Source: Corylus avellana
Taxonomy: Eukaryota > Streptophyta > Magnoliopsida > Fagales > Betulaceae
Direction: 5' to 3'
Length of the DNA stretch: 64,000 nt
NCBI RefSeq assembly: GCF_901000735.1
Contig: NC_081546.1
Coordinates: forward strand, 7,197,001 to 7,261,000
Part shown: one piece after another, positions 46,674 through 59,086 of the stretch
Layout: each line of letters begins with the position of its first letter
Position numbering within the stretch: position 1 is the first letter of the stretch
Translations under genes and position numbers: made by a program
Notes under the pieces: generated by a model
What the model was told of the DNA's origin: nothing
The model's database searches: none
The model's input: only the letters and a program-made list of their open reading frames with translations

Positions 46674-47445
46674 GAGTATTCACATCCGGCTCAACAAATA
46701 TTTAGCTAAAATACCACATTTTTCTATTTTAGCTTCCTACTTTTTTAAGGTACCCACATCCGGCTCATTATTTTAGTTATTCACTTTCACTTTTTTATTT
46801 AAATATTATTTCTCTATTATTTCTTTATTCTTTCTCCAACAATCATATTTTTTAAAATTTGTCATTTTCTAACGGTCATATTTTTCTAAATTTGTCTTTT
46901 ACTAACAATTATATTTTTTAAAAATTTTATTTTCCTAATGGTCATATATATATAATTTTAATAGTATATATTACCATTTATTGAATATGTTATTAAAAAA
47001 ATTAATAACACCCATGCGAAAAAAAGGAACAAAAGATTGAACCAAAATTACAAATTTGATGAAACCCATCATGACTTTTAAATAGACAAATATGATTCTT
47101 TAGCTAAATATTTGTGGGGCGGATGTGAGTATTCAGAGCACTCACATTTGGCTCAACAAATATTTAGCTAAAATTTAACTAAAAAGCATATTTATTTTAT
47201 TTTAGCTATCCACTTTTTCAAATCACCTTCATCTGGCTCAACATTTTAACTATTCACTTTTATTTTTTATTTAAAATATTATTTTTTTATTTACTTTTTA
47301 TATTCCCAAGGAAGAGAAAGCAAAATTGTTTTTATTATTAATATAAATAAGAATTTGTTGAGTTATAGTGCTCTGCAAATTTATTGAGCACTGTAGCAAC
47401 TTAACAAGTCCTTAGTCATTTATTGAGTCGGATTTAGAACATTTT
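46674..47445. mobile_element. Two adjacent MITEs, CACATCCGGCTCAA family
   Basis: The first (about 46674-47134) starts GAGTATTCACATCCGGCTC and ends with the inverted form GGCGGATGTGAGTATTC. The second (about 47136-47445) starts GAGCACTCACATTTGGCTC and ends near GAGTCGGATTTAGAAC. Both share internal AAATATTTAGCTAAAA. Non-coding; borders are approximate. Confidence 0.6.
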
Positions 47446-48153
47446 TTTGTAAAATTGTTAGTTAAATAGCCAAAAAGCTAATTTTTTGAAGCCAATGTGA
47501 AAATATATACATATCTTAAAAAAAGGTAAACTTCTCTTATTAAAATATCTTTTTTTACTTTATGGAGGTGAAGGGGTTTTAAGTAATACAATGAAATCAG
47601 ATTATTTTCATGAGTTTGACTGGAGGTAGGGAAAAGAGAGATTCCAACCATTTATATTTACTTTACTTTATAAAGCGCAGTTCAAATCAAAAATATGTCA
47701 ACTTTTTTAGCATTCACGTACATTCAGTTTCGCAAATATTTGGCTAAATTTTAGTTAAAACATCAAAATTTTTTTTATTTTAGCTACTCACTTTCTTAAG
47801 ATTTTCAGCGTGTCATTTGTGATTCTATTCCGTGATCAGAAATTTTTTGATCAAATTATGATGAAGTACATCAACATGGCAGGGGCCAGGGAGCAATCTT
47901 GATAGAGAGCGTATCGTGGGGTGAGGTACACCAGATTTGAGCCGTCCATCATATCTCAATTATTTTTTTTTGATAAGCATATCTCAATTATTAGTTCTAG
48001 CGGCGAGGTTCATCTATGATGACATAGTTTCTTGATGGCTATTGTTGCAGTAATTTAATTGCTGTATCCGTCTGATTGCAGCTGAGATATCCTCTATAAA
48101 TCCTTCAACTATATCAATAAACTCGTTATTTCAAGCATCATACAAATCCATCC
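47446..48153. other. Upstream region of truncated P450 start
   Basis: Identical by eye to 53215-53922, the promoter region of copy C. It includes the CTCTATAAATCC TATA context at about 48095. Confidence 0.6.
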
Positions 48154-48198
48154 ATGGAAATCCCACTCTACCACTATATTTTGCTCTTTCTTTTCTTG
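48154..48198 (+). CDS. CYP81 P450 exon 1 start, cut by gap (same as copy C)
   Basis: Fifteen codons (MEIPLYHYILLFLFL) before the N gap. They and the preceding 1.6 kb match the start of copy C exactly, so this is most likely the same locus represented twice in the assembly rather than a fifth gene. Confidence 0.75.
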
Positions 48199-48298
48199 NN
48201 NNNNNNNNNNNNNNNNNNNNNNNNNNNNNNNNNNNNNNNNNNNNNNNNNNNNNNNNNNNNNNNNNNNNNNNNNNNNNNNNNNNNNNNNNNNNNNNNNN
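48199..48298. other. Assembly gap (100 N)
   Basis: A placeholder gap inside a P450 exon 1. The left flank continues as copy C at 53968; the right flank (from 48299) restarts as a copy of 42268 onward. Confidence 0.98.
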
Positions 48299-48685
48299 CT
48301 TTGTAATAAAAAAAATTCCTCCATCAGCATCATTGTTTGCTAGAATGGATGGAAAAGTGGTCACGTGCGTTACACGTAACCAATTTGACCAAAATGTTTC
48401 CAAAATAACTCCAATTTTTACACTTGAAATACTGGATTTGCCCGCTTATTATAATTATTACAAACAGAGGGGGGTGGCCGAACATTTATTTGTTTTATGT
48501 TCCTTGCTGATGCTATTTCAGTTGAATTTGCCAATTTGGGTTCTAATGAAGCAAGTAGGGCTGGAAAAAAAAATGTGGGTATTTTTTACAATGAGTGAAA
48601 GAAAAATCTGGCTTTTTGGATTGAGAAATGCTACGGTTTTTCGTAGTATTCTTCTAGTTTTTTCATCATTCTACATGGATATTGC

Positions 48686-48717
<32 letters not shown>

Positions 48718-49479
48718 GAAAAAGCAGAAAATAATATTCATGCAGGACTAGGAGAATGCTAGGAGGAATCATAACATTTCTCTTTCGAATTTATTATGCT
48801 TGATGTTTCATGATAACGTGTCATTTTCTTATTAGAGGATACAAATGACTTAATTTATACTAAATCCCTATAAAAATTATTCCCAGCAGTCAGGAATCAG
48901 TAGTAAAAATCCATAGAAAAGAGAAGTCAACTACTGTACGCTTTAACCATTTGCCTTAGGAAAAAGGAAAAAGGCCAAAAAAAATATCAATACGGGTAGT
49001 AAAATATCTCTTTTCCTTTATGGAGATGGATTGGCTGTTAAATAAAACAAGAATATCAGATTTTTTAATGAGTTTTTCTTAATAAAAATTATATTTTTTT
49101 GGATGAATGAGTTTGACTTGTAGGAAAAGAGAGATTCCAACCATTTATCCATTCTTTACTTTATAAATGGCTCCGCCTCTGCTCTGTCAAGCAACCTGAA
49201 CAACACGATCCGTTGCCCGGATCAAGTGGCAGTAACCCAATCGGTTTCAATAGGGACGAAGTTGATGAGTCAGCCGGCCGCGATCGGCACCCCTTGATTG
49301 TTTGTCAAATTGTGTCCACCTTCTACCGTTTAGAATTTTCAGCATGTCATTTGTGATGTTATCTAGCGGCAAAGTTGAACCAATGATGACATATCAATAA
49401 ATCCAACAAGGATTCAATATATTACTCCAACCATATCAATAAACCCATTATTTCAAGCATCATGCATACAAATCCATCC
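48299..49479. other. P450-B upstream region
   Basis: Counterpart of 42268-43470, lacking about 55 bp present in copy A (the junction shares ACAAA) and carrying a longer poly-A tract near 48697-48718. No gene. Confidence 0.6.
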
Positions 49480-51285
49480 ATGGAAATCCCATTCTACCAC
49501 TACATTTTGCTCTTTCTTTTCTTGTATTTCCTTACCAAACATTTAGTCCAAAAAAGCAGAAGGCTTCCACCAAGCCCTGCACTTTCCCTGCCCATTATCG
49601 GCCACCTCTATCTCTTTAAGAAACCCCTCCACCGAACCTTCGCTAAGCTTGCCAACCAGTACGGTCCGGTACTAGTCATGAGGTTGGGCTCCCGCCCTTC
49701 TATCATTGTCTCTTCCCCAACTCTTGCCGAGGAATGCTTCACCAAAAATGACATCGTTTTTGCAAACCGCCCCCGCCTCCTCGCCGGAAAACACCTTGGT
49801 TACAATTACACCACCCTTGCTTGGGCCCCATATGGCCACCACTGGCGCAACTTAAGGCGCATAGCTTCTCTCGAACTTTTGTCGTCTAATCGTCTTCAGA
49901 TGTTCTACAGCATACGAGTTGACGAGGTTAAATCGTTGATCCATAGACTTTGTCAACGCTCAGAAGAAGGGGGTGATCAGTTTCAGGCTGTGGACATGAA
50001 GTCAACGTTTTTTGAGCTGACACTCAATGTTATGATGAGGATGATCGCAGGAAAGCAGTATTATGGGGAGAACGTGGAAGAATTGGAGGGAGCAAGGAAG
50101 TTTAAGAAAATTGTGATGGAGAGCTTTGAGCTGAGTGGGGCTACAAATATAGGAGATTTTCTGCCGGTTTTTAAGTGGGTTGGATCAAGAGGACTTGAGA
50201 AAAGGTTGGTGGTGTTGCAGGGGAAGAGGGATAAATTCATGCAGGATTTGATTGAAGAACATCGAAGGAGGAGGAATGGTGATCCTGCTTTTGAAGAGAG
50301 GGGGAAGACCATGATTGACGTCCTATTGTCACTCCAAGAAGCTGAACCTGAATATTGTACGGATGAAATCATCAGAGGCACGACGCTTGTAAGTTTTCCC
50401 ACTCCCTCTAGAAAATCACTAATTTGAGAAACTGAGAAATAAATAGCGATTCGTATAGCTTGAAAGAAAAAGTCTTTGCTGTGTAGTTTCACTAGTTCAT
50501 TAATATATAAGGTTTAAAATAGAAAATAATGAGGGTTATGTTGATTTAATTCAATGGGGATATTTTTTGCTAAAATAATTATGATAAAAATCTTAAATTA
50601 AATGTAGATTTTGGTTGATTTGAAAAATTGAAATATATCAAATTTTTGTATCCATGACCAGGTCATGTTATCAGCAGGGATTGACACTTCTGCTAGAACG
50701 ATGGAGTGGACATTGTTACTTTTGTTGAACAACCCAGAGACCCTTATGAAAGCCCAAGCTGAAATAGACAATCACATTGGACAAAGTAGGCTAATTGAAG
50801 AATCAGGTATTGCAAAGCTTTCCTATCTTTGTGGCATCATAAATGAAACACTTAGAATGTACCCTGTTGCTCCATTATTGGTGCCCCACGAGTCTTCAGA
50901 GGAGTGTACTCTCGGAGGGTACCATGTCCCACTTGGTACAATGGTATTAGTCAATGCGTGGGGCATACATAATGATCCTAAGATATGGGGAGAACCTAGA
51001 AAAATTAAGCCAGAGAGATTCCAAAGTCTAGAGGGAGAAAGGAAAGATGGGATCATGTTGTTGCCGTTTGGAGTAGGGAGAAGAGGTTGTCTTGGGGAGG
51101 GCTTTGCTATGCGGATAGTTGGGTTGGCGTTAGGATCACTAATTCAATGCTTTGAGTGGAGAAGAATTGGGAAGGAGATGGTGGACATGAATGAAGGGGG
51201 AGGGGTCACCATGCCTAAAGCTCAACCCTTATTAGCCATGTGTAGGCCACGTTCCACCATGGTAAATTTTATTTCCCAACTCTAA
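49480..51285 (+). CDS. CYP81-family cytochrome P450, copy B
   Basis: Two exons, 49480-50388 and 50662-51285, with a 273-bp phase-0 intron, give 510 aa. Microsomal monooxygenase; CYP81 members hydroxylate or build methylenedioxy bridges on flavonoids, lignans and related specialised metabolites. The substrate here is unknown. Landmarks: anchor 1-22, PPSPALSLPIIGH, PYGHHWRNLRR, I-helix SAGIDTSA near 307-314, ETLRMYP with Glu365 and Arg368, PERF 420-423, heme Cys446. The heme loop reads PFGVGRRGCLG, with Leu replacing the usual Pro after the Cys; this may weaken but need not abolish activity. An upstream in-frame ATG six codons earlier is rejected because copies C and D lack it. It may be an allele of copy A. 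Confidence 0.8.
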
Positions 51286-51706
51286 GAACGCTTGGGATTA
51301 TGGGTTGGTTAGCTCCAAGCCTCTGAGCTTCGTATTCTTCATTCAACACTCTCATATTCCTATCTTCTAGTGTTTCCTCTGTGTTTTAAACTCTTATATA
51401 TATTTGGAACTTTATCTTGCTAAAACGATTAATTATTAAGAAAATATAGATAAGTTATGTGTTACACTCGTAAGTATCCTACATGGCTTAAGTACACTTT
51501 TCTTTTCTTTTTTTTCTTTTTTTTTTTGAACACCTCTTCCTTGCAAGCCTTGGTTTATGGGTGAGGTTTACCCAAATTTTATAAATTTGGTATCATAACC
51601 GGCCAATGTGCCTTATACTCAACCTCAGGGCTGGAATGTGAGACTTGTGTAGGTTGCTTATTTGAGACCATAGATCGAAGGCCCTCTTCAATAGACAAAG
51701 AGCCTT
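51286..51706. other. P450-B 3' flank
   Basis: Matches 45278-45681 with small indels, then the homology stops at the CACTAC insertion point. Confidence 0.6.
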
Positions 51707-52186
51707 CACTACAAAAAAAAAGGCCATTTCTTCACGTGGCAAACAGTAATATTTTTTTGGCACGTCAGTAAATGCTGACGTGTCAAAAGTAGCACGTCAA
51801 CAAATTATTTACTGATGTGTTAAAAGTTACACGTCAACATTTACTGACGTGTTGAAAACAACATGTCAGTATTTCCTGACGTGTTATAATTGACACGTCA
51901 GTAAATTTGAACCAAATTTAATCTGACATCATTTTAAAATTAATAAATAATTGATTGATTATTTACTGACGTGTCAAATACTGACACGTCAAGAAATATT
52001 GACGTGTCACTTTGACACGTCAGTAAATATAATATATAAATATATATATATATATACGTACCACTACAAAAAAAAAAAGCCATTTTTTGACGTGGCAAAC
52101 AGTACCATTTTTTTGCTACGTCAACAATTTTTTTTTTGACGTGTTGAATTTGACACGTCAGGAAATTTAAATTCAATTTTTTTTTT
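51707..52186 (+). mobile_element. CACTA-like element with TGACGTGTCA subterminal repeats
   Basis: Homology with the copy A flank breaks at AGCCTT, where CACTACAAAAAAAA begins. The insert carries at least ten copies of TGACGTGTCA, TTGACACGTCA and variants in both orientations, with no ORF. A second near-identical start, CACTACAAAAAAAAAAAAGCC, occurs at 52062 after a (TA)n tract, so two related elements are nested or in tandem. The right end is lost in the gap. Confidence 0.7.
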
Positions 52187-52286
52187 NNNNNNNNNNNNNN
52201 NNNNNNNNNNNNNNNNNNNNNNNNNNNNNNNNNNNNNNNNNNNNNNNNNNNNNNNNNNNNNNNNNNNNNNNNNNNNNNNNNNNNNN
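52187..52286. other. Assembly gap (100 N)
   Basis: A placeholder gap. The left flank is the CACTA-like insertion; the right flank resumes at the equivalent of 46518. Confidence 0.98.
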
Positions 52287-53863
52287 ATAGCTCAATAAGT
52301 TTTTAGCTATATTAATAAATAAATAAAAATTAAAAAAAAAAATCTAGTTCTGTCTCTTCTTTGGAAGTAGAAAAAGTAGATAAAAAATAATATTTTAAAT
52401 AGAAAAATGAAAGTGGATAGCTAAAATACCAAGTGAGATTTAGAGTATTCACATCCGGCTCAACAAATATTTAGCTAAAATACCACATTTTTCTATTTTA
52501 GCTTCCTACTTTTTTAAGGTACCCACATCCGGCTCATTATTTTAGTTATTCACTTTCACTTTTTTATTTAAATATTATTTCTCTATTATTTCTTTATTCT
52601 TTCTCCAACAATCATATTTTTTAAAATTTGTCATTTTCTAACGGTCATATTTTTCTAAATTTGTCTTTTACTAACAATTATATTTTTTAAAAATTTTATT
52701 TTCCTAATGGTCATATATATATAATTTTAATAGTATATATTACCATTTATTGAATATGTTATTAAAAAAATTAATAACACCCATGCGAAAAAAAGGAACA
52801 AAAGATTGAACCAAAATTACAAATTTGATGAAACCCATCATGACTTTTAAATAGACAAATATGATTCTTTAGCTAAATATTTGTGGGGCGGATGTGAGTA
52901 TTCAGAGCACTCACATTTGGCTCAACAAATATTTAGCTAAAATTTAACTAAAAAGCATATTTATTTTATTTTAGCTATCCACTTTTTCAAATCACCTTCA
53001 TCTGGCTCAACATTTTAACTATTCACTTTTATTTTTTATTTAAAATATTATTTTTTTATTTACTTTTTATATTCCCAAGGAAGAGAAAGCAAAATTGTTT
53101 TTATTATTAATATAAATAAGAATTTGTTGAGTTATAGTGCTCTGCAAATTTATTGAGCACTGTAGCAACTTAACAAGTCCTTAGTCATTTATTGAGTCGG
53201 ATTTAGAACATTTTTTTGTAAAATTGTTAGTTAAATAGCCAAAAAGCTAATTTTTTGAAGCCAATGTGAAAATATATACATATCTTAAAAAAAGGTAAAC
53301 TTCTCTTATTAAAATATCTTTTTTTACTTTATGGAGGTGAAGGGGTTTTAAGTAATACAATGAAATCAGATTATTTTCATGAGTTTGACTGGAGGTAGGG
53401 AAAAGAGAGATTCCAACCATTTATATTTACTTTACTTTATAAAGCGCAGTTCAAATCAAAAATATGTCAACTTTTTTAGCATTCACGTACATTCAGTTTC
53501 GCAAATATTTGGCTAAATTTTAGTTAAAACATCAAAATTTTTTTTATTTTAGCTACTCACTTTCTTAAGATTTTCAGCGTGTCATTTGTGATTCTATTCC
53601 GTGATCAGAAATTTTTTGATCAAATTATGATGAAGTACATCAACATGGCAGGGGCCAGGGAGCAATCTTGATAGAGAGCGTATCGTGGGGTGAGGTACAC
53701 CAGATTTGAGCCGTCCATCATATCTCAATTATTTTTTTTTGATAAGCATATCTCAATTATTAGTTCTAGCGGCGAGGTTCATCTATGATGACATAGTTTC
53801 TTGATGGCTATTGTTGCAGTAATTTAATTGCTGTATCCGTCTGATTGCAGCTGAGATATCCTC
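52287..53863. other. P450-C upstream region with two MITEs
   Basis: Identical by eye to 46518-48094, including the two CACATCCGGCTCAA-type MITEs (about 52443-52903 and 52905-53214). No gene. Confidence 0.6.
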
Positions 53864-53870
53864 TATAAAT
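53864..53870 (+). promoter_or_regulatory. TATA box of P450 copy C
   Basis: TATAAAT in CTCTATAAATCC, 53 bp before the ATG at 53923, preceded by GCAGCTGAGATATC. The same arrangement precedes copy D. Confidence 0.6.
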
Positions 53871-53922
53871 CCTTCAACTATATCAATAAACTCGTTATTT
53901 CAAGCATCATACAAATCCATCC

Positions 53923-56173
53923 ATGGAAATCCCACTCTACCACTATATTTTGCTCTTTCTTTTCTTGTATTTCCTTACCAAATATTTGGTCCAAAAAGGC
54001 ACAAGGCTTCCACCAAGCCCTGCACTTTCCCTGCCCATTATCGGCCACCTCTATCTCTTTAAGAAGCCCCTCCACCGAACCTTGGCTAAGCTTGCCAACC
54101 AGTACGGTCCAGTACTATTCATGAGCTTGGGCTCCCGCCCTGCTATCATTGTTTCTTCCCCAACTCTCGCCGAGGAATGCTTCACCAAAAATGACATCGT
54201 TTTTGCAAACCGCCCCCGCCTCCTCGCCGGAAAACACCTTGGTTACAATTACTCTACTCTTATTTGGGCCCCATATGGCAACCACTGGCGCAACTTAAGG
54301 CGCATAGCTTCTCTCGAACTTTTGTCGTCTAATCGCCTTCAGATGTTCCACAGCATACGAGTTGACGAGGTTAAATCGTTGATTCATAGACTTTGCCAAC
54401 GCTCAGAAGAAGGGGGTGATCAGTTTCAGGCTGTGGACATGAAGTCAACTTTTTTTGAGCTGACACTCAATGTAATGATGAGGATGATCGCAGGAAAGCG
54501 GTATTATGGGGAGAACGTGGCAGAATTGGAGGGAGCAAGCAAGTTTAAGAAAATTGTGATGGAGAGCTTTGAGCTGAGTGGGGCTACAAATATAGGAGAT
54601 TTTCTGCCGGTTTTTAAGTGGGTTGGATCAAGAGGGCTTGAGAAAAGGTTGGTGGTGTTGCAGGGGAAGAGGGATAAATTAATGCAGGATTTGATTGAAG
54701 AACATCAAAGGAGGAGGGAGGGTGATCCTGTTTTTGAAGAGAGAGGGAAGACCATGATTGACGTCCTATTGTCACTCCAAGAAGCTGAACCTGATTATTA
54801 TACGGATGAAATCATCAGAGGCATGATGCTCGTAAGTTTTCCCACTCCGATCCCTCTAGAAAGTCACTAATTTGAGAAACTGAGAAATAACTATCGATTC
54901 GTATAGCTTGAAAGAAAAAGTCTTTGCTGTGTAGTTTCTTAAATGTTGATTTGAAGCTTATCTTTACCAAAAATTAGTTGTCTGCAAGTCACATCACGAA
55001 TTCACAAGAGTTCTAAATTCCCATAAAACAAAATACATTGTATAACTTGTCTAGTCAATAAATTTCACATAAAATTTCCTCATGATTACAAATCACACAT
55101 CATCATACAATTACATATACTTTAATTATACTCTGTTGCCTGATCTTGATCTCTTGATGCCTTGTAGTCTCTATTCTCTTGTTTTGTTATGTTCTTATTT
55201 CCTATGTAAATTACATTTACAAGTGTAAGGATGAGTGCATGACTTAATAAACAAGTAATTAAGTTAATGTTAGTATGTGACTACGAACCTTTCAATATGT
55301 CATTATAAGGAAACTCCGTGAATACAAAGTATCTTTGATGTGACATTCTATTGCAAAACTAACTTTCATAAAATGTTTTACTAAAATCATTTCTTTCATA
55401 AAATCATTTCTTTCATAAAACATTTCTTTTATAAGCACTCTCTCATTTCATGTATAACACTATGCAGTAACCCTTTCCTCATTCATATATAAGCATTCAT
55501 TCATATATATGCAGTAACCCTCTCAAAGTATGCCACACATTGTATCTAGGTCTTGTTATCAGTAGGGACTGACACTTCAGCTGGAATGATGGAGTGGGCA
55601 TTGTCACTTTTGTTGAATAACCCAGAGACCCTTGTGAAAGCCCAAGCTGAAATTGACAATCTTGTTGGACAAAGCAGGCTAATTGAAGAATCAGATATTG
55701 CAAAGCTTCCCTATCTTAATGGCATCATAAATGAAACACTTCGGATGTACCCGGCTGGCGCGCTACTGCCACCCCACAAGTCTTCAGAGGAGTGTATTGT
55801 TGGAGGGTACCATGTTCCACTCGGCACACTTTTATTGGTTAATGCGTGGGCCATACATAACGATCCTAACATATGGGAAGAACCTAGAAAATTTAACCCA
55901 GAGAGATTCCAAGGTCTTGAAGGAGAAAGAAAATATGGGATCATGTTGTTGCCGTTTGGAGTAGGGAGAAGAGGTTGTCCTGGGGAGGGCTTTGCTATGC
56001 GGATAGTTGGGCTGGCGTTAGGAACATTGATTCAGTGCTTTGAGTGGAGAAGAATTGGGAAGGAGATGGTGGACATGAGTGAAGGGGGAGGGCTCAGCAT
56101 GCCTAAAGCTCAGCCCTTATTTGCCATGTGTAGGCCACGTTCCACCATGGTAAATTTTGTTTCTCAACTCTGA
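53923..56173 (+). CDS. CYP81-family cytochrome P450, copy C
   Basis: Exons 53923-54831 and 55550-56173 with a 718-bp phase-0 intron; 510 aa, full length for the family. ER-anchored monooxygenase. Landmarks: MEIPLYHY anchor, PPSPALSLPIIGH, FANRPRLLAGKHLGYNYS, PYGNHWRNLRR, I-helix SVGTDTSA (Val for the usual Ala, at 308), ETLRMYP 365-370, PERF 420-423, heme loop PFGVGRRGCPG with Cys446. The FMSLGSRP string has Ser where A, B and D have Arg. The intron holds repeated TTTCATAAAATCA steps and is shared with D but not with A or B, so C and D form the younger pair. Substrate not predictable; CYP81Q, CYP81E and CYP81D enzymes act on lignans, isoflavones and other phenylpropanoids. Confidence 0.88.
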
Positions 56174-57049
56174 CAACGCTTGGGATTGTTGGTTGTCGTC
56201 TCCAGACTTCGTATTCTTCGTTTAACTATGATCATTACATATTTCCTATTTTCTAGATTTTTCTTTTAGAACTTATATATTTGGGAAAAATATAAAAAAG
56301 CCCCCAAAACTACTAGCCGTTTTCGATTTAGCCTCCTAATGTTTCAAAAGTGATAAAGTAGCCTCCCAAACTATCAAACTATTGCATTTTGGCCACTCCG
56401 TTAGTCAAAACCATCAGTTTAGATGAAAACTGCCAAACTTATGACCGTTTGGGGATTGATGAGGGTGTATAGTTTCTATGCGAAGAAGATTCTAAGAGCT
56501 GCTTTGATTAAACTTCTTTGTTAAGGTAATTGTATGATGTAAGGTTGATTGAGTGGAGTTCACCTATAATTTATATCCCCCAACAGGCACCATGGTTTAA
56601 CCAAATCAAAAAGAAAGGGAGCTTCAACATCTCACTGGGTAGCCCATGTACTTTTTAACTTATTCAAAACCAGTAGTTTAAAAAAATTGTAAAGTAAAGA
56701 AATGCCAACTATTGTCTCCTTTAGATCACAGACATCTAACTCAACAAAATAGCCAAAAAAAAAAAAAAAAAACTATTTTGGCTACCTCTATAGCAAAAAT
56801 GTATCAAAATGACTCAACATTTGACTCAGTAAAATGGTTAAAGATTTGCTGAGTTGTTACGGTGCTTAACAACTTTGCTCAGCACAATAGCTCAATAAGT
56901 TTTTAGCTATATTAATAAATAAATAAAAATTAAAAAAAAAAGCTAGTTCTGTCTCTTCTTTGGAAGTAGAAAAAGTAGATAAAAAATCATATTTTAAGTA
57001 GAAAAATGAAAGTGGATAGCTAAAATTAATAATGAGCGAAATTTAGAGC
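56174..57049. other. P450-C 3' flank
   Basis: 3' UTR, then a phrase at 56285-56400 (AAAAAAGCCCCCAAAACTA) resembling one near 4075 inside the CACTA element, then a block shared with the copy A flank (46110-46330). No gene. Confidence 0.45.
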
Positions 57050-57840
57050 ATTTACATCCGACTCAGAAAATATTTAGCTAAATTTTAGCTAAAATACCAC
57101 ATTTTTCTATTTTAGCTACCTACTTTTTTAAGGTACCTACATCCGGCTCATCATTTTAATTATTCACTTTCACTTTTTTATTTAAATATTATTTCTCTAT
57201 TCTTTCTTTATTCTTTCTCCAACAATCATATTTTTTAAAATTTGTCATTTTGTAACGGTCATATTTTTCTAAATTTGTCTTTTACTAACAATTATATTTT
57301 TAAAAAATTTTATTTTCCTAAAGGTCATATATTTTTTTTTAAAAAAATTTAATAGTATATATTACCATTTATTGAATATGTTATTAAAAAATTTAATGAC
57401 ACCCATGTGGAGAAAAAAAAAAGAACAAAAGATTGAACCAAAATTACAAATTTGATGATACACATCATGACTTTTAAATAGACAAATACGATTCTTTAGC
57501 TAAATATTTGTTGAGCGGAAAGCACTCACATCTGGCTCAATAAATATTTAGCTAAAATTTAACAAAAAAGCACATTTGTTTTATTTTAGCTATCAATTTT
57601 TTCAAATTACCTACATCCGGCTTAACATTTTAGCTATTCACTTTTACTTTTCTATTTAAAATATTATTTATTTATCTACATTTTATATTCCCAAGAAGTG
57701 AAAGCAAGATTGTTTTTATTATTAATATAAATAAAAATTTGTAGAGTTATAGTACTCAGCAAATTTGTTGTTCATTGTAGCAACTCAACGAGTCCTTAGT
57801 CATTTATTAAGTCGAATGTAGAGTATTTTTTTATTACATT
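57050..57840. mobile_element. MITE pair, CACATCCGGCTCAA family
   Basis: Diverged relatives of the pair at 46674-47445: left ends GAGCATTTACATCCGACTC and GAGCACTCACATCTGGCTC, shared interior AAATATTTAGCTAAA. They occupy the same position relative to the P450 unit, so the insertions predate the duplication. Confidence 0.55.
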
Positions 57841-58129
57841 GTTAGTTAAATAGCCAAAAGGCTAATTTGTTGAAGCGGACGTGAAAAGAAAAGAAAAAAT
57901 ATATATATATATCATTTTATTTATTTATTTATTTATTTTTTAATGGAGGTGGTGAGGTTTCAAGTAATACAATGCCCTTCAAAAAGAAAAAGAAAGAAAA
58001 AAAAGTAATACAATGATATCAGATTATTTTAATGAGTTTGACTGGAGGTAGGGAAAAGAGATTCCAACCATTTATACTTACTTTACTTTATAAAATGCGG
58101 TTCACATCAAAAATAGGTTAGCCTTTATA
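57841..58129. other. Spacer, no gene seen
   Basis: AT-rich spacer corresponding to 47446-47700, with an added A-rich/G-rich tract near 57975-58010. Confidence 0.4.
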
Positions 58130-58590
58130 GCTTTTACATCCGGCTCTGCAATTGTTTGGTTAAACTTTAGTAAAAAAGATCACATATTTTTTTATTTGAA
58201 TTATTCACTTTTTTAAAATACTCACATCCGGCTCGTCATTTTAACTTTTTACTTTTACTATTCTATTTAAATATTATTTCTTTATCATTGAAATATTATT
58301 TATCTATTATTATTATTTTTTTTCAACATTAACTTCAAGCATTCAAGAAAGATAGAATTAAAAAAAAAAAAAAAAAAAAAAAAAGTATTCAAGAAAGATA
58401 AAATTATTTTTTAATTAGATGAGAGATAATTGATGAATTTTTTATTATATATGATAAGCATTGTTGAGCTAGAGTACTACTCCTCATCAATACATGGTTG
58501 GATATTTTATTAAGTCGATGGAGTATTTTTTAGCTACATGGCTCAACAAAATAGTCAAAAATTTTGAGCCGGATGTGAATGCTCTTTAAG
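58130..58590. mobile_element. MITE, CACATCCGGCTCAA family, complete ends
   Basis: The left end TTTTACATCCGGCTC and right end GAGCCGGATGTGAATGCTC are a clear inverted pair. Non-coding interior with poly-A. It separates copy D's promoter-proximal block from the older spacer and has no equivalent immediately upstream of copy C. Confidence 0.65.
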
Positions 58591-59027
58591 TTTGTCAAGC
58601 AACTTGAACGACACGTTAAGCAACTTGAACGACATGACTTGTTGGTTGGATCTAGTGGCAATAATCCAATAGGTTTCATCAGGGATGAAGTTCGTGAGTC
58701 CGGCTTCAATCGGCACCCCTGGATTGTTTTGTCAAATTGTGTCCCCCTTCTACCGTTTAGAATTTTCAGCGTGTCATTTGTGATGCTATCCCGTGATCAG
58801 AACTTTTTTGATCAAATTATGATGAAGTACATCAACCTGGCAGGGGCCAGGGAGCAATCTCGATAGAGAGCGTACCGTGTGGTGAGGTACACCAGATTTG
58901 AGCCGTCTATCATATCTCAATTATTAGTTCTAGGGACGAGGTTCATCTATGATGACATAGTTTCTTGATGGCGATTGTTGCGGTAGTTTAATTGCTGCAT
59001 CCGTCTGATTGCAGCTGAGATATCCTC

Positions 59028-59034
59028 TATAAAT
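59028..59034 (+). promoter_or_regulatory. TATA box of P450 copy D
   Basis: TATAAAT, 53 bp before the ATG at 59087, in the same CTCTATAAATCC context as copy C. Confidence 0.6.
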
Positions 59035-59086
59035 CCTTCAACTATATCAATAAACTCGTTATTTCAAGCATCATACAAATCCATCC

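Noticed and set aside
58579..58866. 95-codon frame upstream of P450 copy D
   Set aside because: It lies in the shared upstream block of the P450 unit, the frame is not kept upstream of A or B, and no domain is recognisable.
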